From Chara braunii (taxonomy: Eukaryota > Streptophyta > Charophyceae > Charales > Characeae): 24,823 nt of DNA. The position numbers were made by a program, and so were the translations under genes. Positions 18,131 to 24,823 of this stretch are shown piece after piece (the first letter of the stretch is position 1; every line of letters starts with the position of its first letter). The notes beneath the pieces were generated by a model, which searched no databases, was not told the DNA's origin, and saw nothing but the letters and a program-made list of their open reading frames with translations. The stretch is taken from assembly GCA_003427395.1 (NCBI GenBank), contig BFEA01000870.1, forward strand, positions 60,855 to 85,677, read 5' to 3'.

Positions 18131-18633
18131 GTAAGTGCCCTGAACACAGCCTGCTCGCGATCCCCGTTCCACAAGCCTGGCAGTTCACCCTCCTGCAGGT
18201 AGGTCCTTCAGTCCCCGTGACTCGCCACCTAACTGCTCCGACTCACAAGTAAGCCCCCGTTCCCGCTGCTCGTACCTCACCAGGTACGTGTACTTTCACC
18301 ATATTTCCCGTCTCCCTGTCTGTCCACTCTACTCGTGCTGCAGGACGTCGTATCACGCCAATTCCGTGCCTCCTCTCTTGTAGAAGGTAAGCAACTCTTC
18401 TCACTCTCCCTCTTGCATGCCGGGCACCTAGTCAAGTACATGGCTCAACTCGTTCAGAGTTATGAAGGCAGAGTCGGAGAGCGCCACCACCCCGCACGTC
18501 GAGCTACTGCGCAGCTCGGGGTCACCGCTCGACCCCTCGCTCGTCCGTCCTGTCGCTCGCCTCCGACTGCGCCTGGCCAATTTCCCTCTCTTTCACAGCA
18601 GGAAGGACATCGCCTTGGCCACAACAGGTAAGC
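18131..18633 (+). promoter_or_regulatory. Series of six splice-donor-like sites (tentative)
   Basis: GT sites with good donor context occur at 18131 (GTAAGT), 18199 (CAG|GTAGGT), 18249 (AAG|TAAGC type, GTAAGC), 18284 (CAG|GTACGT), 18387 (AAG|GTAAGC) and 18628 (CAG|GTAAGC). Their density is higher than expected by chance, but no exon with recognisable coding content connects them. A transcript with alternative or cryptic donors is one explanation, a decayed repeat another. Confidence 0.3.
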
Positions 18634-18699
18634 CTTCACCCCCACGGATGCCCTCTCGCCACTTGTCTCAGCAGAGTATGAAAATCTAAATGAACTCGT

Positions 18700-18787
18700 C
18701 CGCATATGCGGTCAGATTCACTCCCCTTTTTGTAGCCTCTCCTAGGCGCAGCTCCCGGCTCGATCCAGTTTTGTCAACTGGACGAGC
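18700..18787. repeat. Palindrome and bulged hairpin
   Basis: CCGCATATGCGG (18700-18711) is a perfect 12-bp palindrome. GCTCG-a-TCCAGTT (18758-18770) pairs with AACTGGACGAGC (18776-18787) with one bulged A and a 5-base loop. Confidence 0.85.
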
Positions 18788-18875
18788 AAAATCGACTGAA
18801 TCTTCCACTTAAAACGTGGACAGGTTCATGAGCAAGACTTTCCCTCTCCCTGTTCACTCCCGACTATCTCTGCGC

Positions 18876-19790
18876 TCGACCTTTCCCTCATATAGGTCGA
18901 TTTACTAACTTCCTGTCAGAACTAACGTCACACTTGACTTCGCCATGCAACAAAACCCCCACTTTCACTCCTCCTTTGCTCGATTCCCTCAAAGATCGAG
19001 TTATATCCAAACCCACCATTCCCATCGTCTCCTCCTGCCATATCCCGACACACCTTTTCTCAACTAACTCCTGATCTACTAGTCTAACACTACCACTAAC
19101 CTCTTATTCGAGGTCGCGCAATTTACAAATCATGGATTCGGTCTTTATCCCGCCGAAATTCATCCACAAACGCACGCAATATGCGTTTGCCTTCCTCCTT
19201 TAAGTTCGAATGCACCTTGCGTGAAATCGCGCCAGATTCAGTTCCTCTTTTATTTCACCTCCGCCAATCCTCAGCGCATCACTTCCCTCTTCTACCTCCC
19301 TTCCTACTAACCTTCTTCTAAAACTAACTACATAGTTGAAGTCGCCCCAGTTTAAAGTTGATATCCCGACCCTTATTCCACTCGATTTCATTACAAATCG
19401 AGTGGTATTTCGAATGCCTTCCTCACTTCACCCCCGCTTCCGCCATAGCTCGACACGTTCTTTTTCCTACTAACCTCCTATTCTACTAATTCATTACTAA
19501 AACTCACTCCANCGTTCTTTTTCCTACTAACCTCCTATTCTACTAATTCATTACTAAAACTCACTCCACAGTAGAGGTCGCCCGCCTTAAAAACCCCAGA
19601 AACGGATCTTCACTCNCTCGATTTCATCGAGAACCGAGTGAGATCTTCATCTTCCCATGCGGCCATATCCCCCCCCGCTCNACACCCCCGCGCAGTGATC
19701 TTTCCTACTAACTCTAAACTTACTAACCTTTGTCTAAATCCGATCTCATAATCGGGGTCGCGCGAAGTCAAACCCTCGGTATGGCACTTT
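18876..19790 (+). repeat. Tandem ~180-240-bp repeats, each with a hairpin and TACTAAC box
   Basis: Anchors near 18935, 19107, 19337, 19576 and 19757 read (G)AGGTCGCG/CCC-like and follow TACTAAC-type boxes. Hairpins, one per unit, differ in stem: TCGACC/GGTCGA (18876-18900), CTCGAT/ATCGAG (18979-19000), CAAACGCA/TGCGTTTG (19167-19189), CCACTCGATTT/AAATCGAGTGG (19378-19405) and a compound stem at 19605-19645 (GATCT-CACTC with GAGTGAGATC plus inner CTCGAT/ATCGAG). TACTAAC occurs at 18903, 19305, 19468, 19525, 19706 and 19721. Units are diverged and non-coding. Confidence 0.7.
19456..19568 (+). repeat. Exact 56-bp tandem duplication with N at the junction
   Basis: 19456-19511 and 19513-19568 are identical and separated by an N at 19512. 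In a region of diverged repeats, exact identity next to an ambiguous base suggests an assembly join artefact or a very recent duplication. Confidence 0.9.
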
Positions 19791-20482
19791 CCTTTGCTCA
19801 AATCCGTTCAGAGGCGGCCAAGGAGTGCTCTATCCCCACTACTATACCCATACTCGCTTCGTTCCTCACCGGCTTGTGCCCACATTCACCCCCTCCGCTT
19901 GGCCATCCCGGCGCCTTCGCCCCCGTCACTTCCCCTCTTGCCAGCGAGCCCACCTACAGCCTACGTCCGACCATTCCGCCCGCCCTTGTCTTCTTCGAAG
20001 CGCATGCACCTGACGCTTCCCTTGCCCCGATTCATCCCAGTTCTCCCCCTCACTCCCGTTGTCATCAACCTCGGCGCTCTACGCTGTACGGTCCGACAGC
20101 CAACCGAATGTCTGAGTGTGAACAGGAAAAGTGGTCGACTGTCGGACCTCCCAAGATATATGCACTTCACCTCCAAAGGCCGACCGGCCCTTCCCCTCCC
20201 CGTCACACGCACCTAGTACCGATTCTCGTCCGCCTCCTTTCTCGGCCTTCCCAGCCCTTACACAGGCCGCCGGCTGACATAGGATATCAGGGTGGCGGTC
20301 AAGGAAACCGAAATCTGCCAAGGAGGCGGGCGTCTTCCTCTATCGAATCGCTCAGGCTGGCAACGGGTAATGCCGAGACCTGCAATCCATATTCGGCCAC
20401 TTTGGCTCACTCCGGCTCTTCAAAGAGCCGGGGGGCACAACTCTGTTACCCGGCCTGTAGCATAGGCTTACAGGGTAACTAG
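19781..20482 (+). CDS. Open frame of 233 codons, unrecognised (doubtful)
   Basis: From the ATG at 19781 the plus-strand frame is open to 20482. The product is rich in Pro, Ser, His and Arg (APVTSPLASEPTY, PSSPPHSRCHQPRRS) and has no recognisable domain, signal peptide or membrane segment. Other frames in the same stretch are also long because the DNA is C-rich, so openness alone is weak evidence. The frame ends in a strong hairpin pair (20412-20431 and 20445-20479), which coding sequence would rarely keep. Probably not a real gene. Confidence 0.15.
   Translation: MALSFAQIRSEAAKECSIPTTIPILASFLTGLCPHSPPPLGHPGAFAPVTSPLASEPTYSLRPTIPPALVFFEAHAPDASLAPIHPSSPPHSRCHQPRRSTLYGPTANRMSECEQEKWSTVGPPKIYALHLQRPTGPSPPRHTHLVPILVRLLSRPSQPLHRPPADIGYQGGGQGNRNLPRRRASSSIESLRLATGNAETCNPYSATLAHSGSSKSRGAQLCYPACSIGLQGN
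20412..20479. repeat. Two adjacent hairpins
   Basis: CCGGCTCTT/AAGAGCCGG (20412-20420 with 20423-20431) is a perfect 9-bp stem with a 2-base spacer. The second pairs GTTAC/GTAAC (20445-20449, 20475-20479) outside CCTGTA/TACAGG (20454-20459, 20469-20474) with a bulge. Confidence 0.8.
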
Positions 20483-20525
20483 CCCAGTGCAAGTCTCGGC
20501 GATAAACCTTGGACCTTCGTATGCC

Positions 20526-20562
20526 GGGGGGGGGCCCGAAGGCCGATATGGGGGGGGGGGGG
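20526..20562. repeat. Two poly-G runs
   Basis: G runs of 9 (20526-20534) and 13 (20550-20562) bases; likely sites of length error. Confidence 0.9.
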
Positions 20563-20599
20563 ATTCCCCGACCACTACAACCCACCCCCACGCTGGCAA

Positions 20600-21390
20600 C
20601 AAGAAAAAAATGATAATAATAAAAAAAGATAAATAATAATCATGAAACTTCAAACTAGGGCCGCCTGATAAAAGCAGGGAGGGAAAGGAAATTCTACTGC
20701 CACCCTCGGCCCTGCCGCGCAACCCCATGGACTGCAAAAAACCACGGGGGATCACCTCGCCGGGCCCTTCGCTCTATTCCAACATCCTTGCGCCGCTGCT
20801 GCACCCATAAGCAAAGCCAAGGGGGATAGCCCCACACTCCGCCGCCGTCGCGCCGACGCCCGCTGACCTCGATCCCCGAACCTCCATGGTAACAATCCGC
20901 TGTCGTAACCTATAGGGCTATGCCCAAGTCTGAGACCAGCGCCCGCAGAGTACCATACAAGGCAGTGCGGAGCGACGCTTTGAGCCAACAAACCGGCTGC
21001 GCGGCTCCCAATGTCCGCACCGGCTTGCTTATCCTGTGCCATAATTGCCTCGCGCGCCATCCCACGACACCCTGCTTACCACACGAAGTCACGCCGTCGT
21101 TGCCAATGCCGTCGTCGGGGTCGTTCTCCGCACGCGCGCTCGATTCGGTCAGACGTATTCATCGAAAGAAACATATTCCCTAATTCCTGCTTAATCAAGT
21201 ATAAATAAAAATTAATAATACCATTAACCAAACGACCGATGATCAACAGTAGAAAAGAATCACGCGCGCCTTAAGCCTCCGTGCCCCCACACTCTCTACT
21301 TATAGCCAGCCATCCGGCCACATGTAAACGACAGACCCTGCTGCAACTCGTGCGACATATTCAGTTCTTAATTTAACTTATTCTCTGTCC
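20600..21390. other. Unassigned interval
   Basis: GC-rich with overlapping short frames on both strands and no recognisable protein. A short A/T-rich patch lies at 20601-20645. No RNA gene found. Confidence 0.4.
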
Positions 21391-21404
21391 AGTGCAAAAA
21401 ACAG

Positions 21405-21475
21405 GGCGGATACCCTTGTAAGGGTATTCGCGCCGACAGCTTACCGGACCATATTAAGCGACGTCCTCGTCGCTT
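21405..21475. repeat. Two strong hairpins
   Basis: GGCG-g-ATACCCT (21405-21416) pairs with AGGGTAT-tcg-CGCC (21421-21434) around a TGTA loop. AAGCGACG (21456-21463) pairs with CGTCGCTT (21468-21475) around a 4-base loop. Confidence 0.85.
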
Positions 21476-21595
21476 CGCAGGATCAAAAAGCTATCAGTCC
21501 AATTACAGTCCACGGTGCTGACGAGCAGGGTACCAATCCGATTGACCGACAGACTCAGGTTCGAGGCCTCCAATAATCAATGTCAAACATAACTT

Positions 21596-21675
21596 TATGC
21601 TGCCAGGATTCCAACCTGGGTCTCCGCCATCCTGACAATCGGACGCCGAGATACTCCTCATTGTACTACAGCATA
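21596..21675 (-). tRNA. tRNA-like structure, Asp-type, probably a pseudogene
   Basis: Read on the minus strand, TATGCTG (5') and CAGCATA (3') form a perfect 7-bp acceptor stem. CCAGG-TTGGAAT-CCTGG is a perfect T arm, and GTAC/GTAT a 4-bp D stem with TAGTACAATGAGG as an A-box match. The order resembles eukaryotic tRNA-Asp, and a GTC triplet lies in the expected area. However, the segment between D and T arms is about 9 bases too long, so the anticodon arm is extended (CGTCC/GGATG with an 8-base loop). The T loop has G instead of the conserved C (GGTTGGAATCC). This fits a tRNA pseudogene, a tRNA with a small intron, or a tRNA-derived element. The acceptor-side pairing also continues outward by a few bases. 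Confidence 0.5.
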
Positions 21676-21886
21676 AGTTTCATTAGATCTCTCACTGTCC
21701 TCTTCCATGTGCCCTAGACAACCGCCAGCTCCTCGTTGTGTGCCCCCAGCCCTTCCCCTGAAACCAAGGTCGTGACTAGGGGCGCGGTCCCTAACCGAGA
21801 CCTTTGAAGGCATTCTCTCGCCTCTCTAAGAAAAACTTCAAATTAAGCACATATAAATATACCGTATAAATCTCCACATAAACCTC

Positions 21887-21904
21887 CCTGTAGTCTAGTA
21901 CAGG
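21887..21904. repeat. Hairpin CCTGTA-gtctag-TACAGG
   Basis: Perfect 6-bp stem with a 6-base loop. The same stem pair, CCTGTA/TACAGG, occurs in the hairpin at 20454-20474. Confidence 0.75.
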
Positions 21905-22085
21905 AAGACTAGGTCTCCATCTTGGCCCACCATAGTCTGGGTGATCGTTCCTGATCTACGACCCACCGCATTGTTATTTCAGCGGTAGTGCCTTCGCGGG
22001 TTGCGCCACGATAGGTTGTTCCTGATAATCAGGACTTCCTAAAAAAGACTCATATGACTCGACTCTTATCCCACGCCTCTCCGCA

Positions 22086-22203
22086 GGAGTAAAACCCTCA
22101 TAGGCGTTCACGCCGCTTTAAGCCTTTACTCCCTTGGCCAGACGTATGCCCTCTGCTCAGGTTGTGCCAAACAGCGGCCAACACTAAAGGTTGCGCCTTA
22201 GTG
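22086..22203. repeat. Nested and single hairpins
   Basis: GGAGTAAA (22086-22093) pairs with TTTACTCC (22125-22132) and encloses GGCG-ttca-CGCC (22103-22114). CACTAAAGG (22182-22190) pairs with CCTTAGTG (22196-22203) with one bulged base. Confidence 0.8.
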
Positions 22204-22339
22204 ATGCTAATTATACCCCTAGCTGGGTCTCTTATAAATGTTCAAGATTAGTACAAGCGGTCGGACGGTGTGTTGCAACAATACAAGCCTACTGCGGGAC
22301 TACGCATAGACCTGTCGCACATAAAGGTATTTACCAGTC

Positions 22340-22361
22340 CCTCTGTGGGACAACACAGAGG
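22340..22361. repeat. Hairpin CCTCTGTG-ggacaa-CACAGAGG
   Basis: Perfect 8-bp stem with a 6-base loop; last strong member of the hairpin-rich region. Confidence 0.85.
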
Positions 22362-22459
22362 AAGCACGACAACCTCTTCGTAATCACAAAATAGAATCAC
22401 CGCCTGGTTCACAAGGCCGTGGTCTCCCGACTTAATCAGAGCGAGAAAGTCACACATCT

Positions 22460-23425
22460 TGATAACATCTCTTAAAATGCATCATTTGCGACATCCAAAA
22501 ATTTCATCAATAGTCAAACAAAACTTGGTCCCTCTCATCAGTCTTTTATTATTCAAAATCAATCTTTCAATTATCGATCTTATTAACCACCTCGTATATA
22601 AAGTAGGTCTCACTTCAATAGCTCTCCCAGTCATCTTTCTCTTTCTGGGATGAATTTTCTCACGACCTTTTCTTCAACACATCTTCCCTCTCTGAAGATG
22701 AGTCATTCAATCAAACAATGGACTACCTTCCCATTCAAAGGTGTCCCAACCATAATGCAATTCATATGAGGAGACCAACTCCTGGGTCTTTTGCACAATT
22801 CAAACAACAAATCATTCATTATGAATATTCGAGATCTTCACATCTCTTTTTCACAAATACGAACTGCACTGCCTCCTCTTATACCCTGCCTTATCTTTTG
22901 CCAAAGGGCAGATCGCACAAGTATACCGAGGAGTAGACAGTTTGCTTACAATCACATTCACAATACACATGACAAATGAGATGTTTTTACACATTGTCCA
23001 CACAAACCCATCATACATCAGAGTACAACCACACATGTGAGAGAGACAAGTGATCGTCATATATAAAGAATGGTCCCTGAAAAAAACTCATCATAATATA
23101 CACTCAGGGAATAAAATGTCTCACACAGAAAGTGTCTCCAAATCATAGCTCACTCAGCCCAAACCACATCAAACTCACACTGACAACTATCCCTAAAATA
23201 CATGTCAGATCTGTCTCCCAAAGACCAGGGTGTAGGCCACCTAAATATATACATGCCTCATCGGGATCACCCTGATCCTCAAGATCCCAACTCAGTAGGA
23301 ATGTAAGAGTTCAAATCTAAACTATTAACAATCATCAAAAGGTCCTCTAAGTCTAAGAGGGTATCACACAGAGCCTAAGCTGATGCTTCACAAGATATTC
23401 GACCAATTACATAGGCAAACCAACC
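22460..23425. other. AT-rich interval without features, downstream of gag
   Basis: No protease, reverse transcriptase, RNase H or integrase motif is visible in any minus-strand frame here, although an autonomous LTR element would have pol in this position. The longest minus frame (69 codons, 22851-23060) is not recognisable. No LTR end could be identified. Confidence 0.5.
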
Positions 23426-24815
23426 CTACTTCCTCAACTCCTCCTGGTTTTGCCGATATAGCTGAGCCCTAATTCCATCTGCTGACTTCTCCAAAATCCT
23501 ACCCTGTCTATCGTACATCTTACCCCCTTCCTCTGAGACCTTCCCTTCTGCCTTATCCTCATGGAACTCGAGACAATCCAGAGCCTGATGCACGCCCCTC
23601 TTGCAGTAGAAGCATAACTGATCAACCTTCCTCCTAAACTTCTTCTTCTTGGGCTGAGGAGGTGGCGATGAAGGAGACCCTACCATAGTGCTGACAACCC
23701 CCTGCTGCACTGATTGAGGGGCCGCAGTACTAACAACCTCTTGCTGCTCTATCCCAGAAACCGGTCCCCCAGACCCAGATCCAGTAGCCCAAGATCCCAG
23801 TCTGCTACCCTGTCGCTGGGACGCACTCAGGCGCGTCCAACCTCTGAGGTCTCCTCTCGAGCATCTCTCCTGGCACCACCATGGGCTGCTCCTCAATCTC
23901 CTCTGGCTCATACTCAGGCGTGCCCAACCTCTGGAGCCCGCCCTCGATGACACCCTCCACCTCAATCCCCATCTCTCTCTCAAGAGACTCCTCTATCCTC
24001 TGCTCGGGCGAAAACAAACTCGCCTCCTCCTGCATAGTATACAGTGCCTCAAGGAGCACGCTCATGGATCCCTCTGCTGAGCTTTGAGCCGGCTCACTGC
24101 TAGATGGTGGTAGTCCCTCCTCAACTGCCAAAGGTACGACTGGGTCCGCCGCTGCTACAGGTAGCGTCGCGAGCTCGGTAGGGGCTCTGAACTCGAAGGC
24201 CTTTCTCTCCGCCTCCCTCTGGGCTCTCGCCTCCTCTGGCTCCAGGATAACTCTCCCCATAGGTGGCTCCCGGCGGGGCTCCGCTGCAGATGGCTGCCCT
24301 GACAACCCCTGTCCTGGCCGCCTCTGCTCTCCCTGCCGGCTGCTCTCTGGCTTGTCCACCTTTCCCTGAGTTTGCTTCCTCAGGCTCTCGATGATGGTTG
24401 CCTGACTGGCCACCAATGCCCTGAGTTCCTGGATTTCCACCTCCATAGCCTCCAGGCGTACTCCATGGCCTTCTTCCTTTGTCTTCTTCCCAGCCAGATC
24501 GCTTTCCAATAACAAGTGCCGGTTAAAAGTTGTCTTGGCCAGGAACTTGATTTTGCGATCCAATCTCTCTTCCGCCTTTCTTGCTATCCCAAACCCGACT
24601 CTGATTGGCGAAGGGAGCTCCTCTCCTCTCTGCTCCCAGAAGTCCCTCCACGTCTCTGGGATTTCTGGGGCCTTAGCTGGCTCGCTGGGTGGCTGACCCG
24701 GGAGTGCCCCCGCCGCCTCCAACCTCTGCCGCTCTTGCCATATCTCTTCTATCTTCCTGGTTCTTCTCGCCCTCTTTTCCTCAGCTGTCTCTCCAGCTGG
24801 CACCCAGGGTTGTCA
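23426..24815 (-). pseudogene. Retroelement Gag with CCHC zinc knuckle, frame-broken
   Basis: The first frame is open from a stop at 24813-24815 to 23805. It encodes a charged N-terminal region (KRARRTRKIEEIWQERQRLE), a WRDFWEQRG segment, a coiled-coil-like helix (VEIQELRALVASQATIIESL) and a Pro/Glu-rich linker. The second frame is +1 relative to it and overlaps at 23805-23983. It carries the zinc knuckle LCFYCKRGVHQALDC (coding 23573-23614, C-x2-C-x4-H-x4-C complete) and a tail ending AQLYRQNQEELRK at 23426. Both halves belong to one Gag of about 460 residues broken by a net +1 shift. The codon usually taken as start at 24801-24803 is GTG (the first in-frame ATG is well inside), so the true start is unclear. 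No pol follows. Confidence 0.7.
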
Positions 24816-24823
24816 CGCGGGGA
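24798..24823 (-). mobile_element. Possible 5' LTR end and primer-binding site at window edge
   Basis: On the minus strand the last bases read TCCCCGCGTGACA, ending in CA as LTRs do. TGGGTGCCAGCTGG follows 4-5 bases later and could be a primer-binding site, since it starts with TGG. In plus orientation the putative LTR starts TGTCACGCGGGGA. The LTR itself lies outside the window and no second copy was found inside. Confidence 0.25.

Noticed and set aside
22500-22560. Possible hammerhead ribozyme core (CTGATGAG on the minus strand)
   Set aside because: The required GAAAC segment and closing stems are not present; GAAAT follows without stem II.
1-24823. CRISPR array
   Set aside because: The spaced repeats are structured or diverged and irregular, and the sequence is eukaryotic; no uniform repeat-spacer pattern exists.

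Overview
This is a eukaryotic, repeat-dominated nuclear window. It has long poly-A/T, (CT)n and (AT)n tracts, single-base Ns typical of a draft assembly, a tRNA-headed SINE-like family, and Gag-like retroelement fragments. No intact, confidently identifiable cellular gene is visible. The Gag style (zinc knuckle followed by a YRQNQEE-type tail) and general texture suggest a large, transposon-rich genome such as a charophyte alga. That assignment is an inference from memory; no marker gene confirms it.

Layout. 1-1.7 kb: unassigned sequence with one strong 24-bp inverted repeat and a short tandem repeat. 2.0-5.9 kb: a distinct AT-rich island holding several decayed minus-strand coding remnants. 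These include a probable Ulp1/C48-type cysteine protease fragment whose catalytic His position reads Arg, and two diverged copies of one unrecognised domain. This looks like a dead mobile or virus-like element. 5.9-7.6 kb: G-box cluster, degenerate tandem repeats and long CT microsatellites. 7.6-8.8 kb: two tRNA-headed SINE-like copies (A and B boxes visible) plus a duplicated body. 9-11.4 kb: mostly unassigned. 11.4-13.4 kb: dispersed minisatellite-like repeats and a decayed Gag fragment with a damaged CCHC knuckle.

13.4-22.4 kb is the most unusual part. It is non-coding but densely populated with near-perfect hairpins. Three clusters are repeat families in which the flanking or loop sequence is conserved while the stem sequence differs between copies and both arms change together: six ~124-bp units at 15.9-16.6 kb, five ~33-bp units at 16.86-17.22 kb, and ~200-bp units at 18.88-19.8 kb. 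The last cluster also carries six copies of TACTAAC and lies downstream of six splice-donor-like GTAAG-type sites. A tRNA-like (Asp-type) structure lies at 21.6 kb.

22.5-24.8 kb: an AT-rich stretch without features, then a minus-strand gag (coiled coil, then CCHC knuckle) broken by a +1 frame change. No pol is visible downstream, so it is a decayed or gag-only LTR element; the window edge resembles the LTR/primer-site junction. The genes do not form a pathway; the window is best read as layers of dead mobile elements plus structured, possibly mobile, hairpin repeats.
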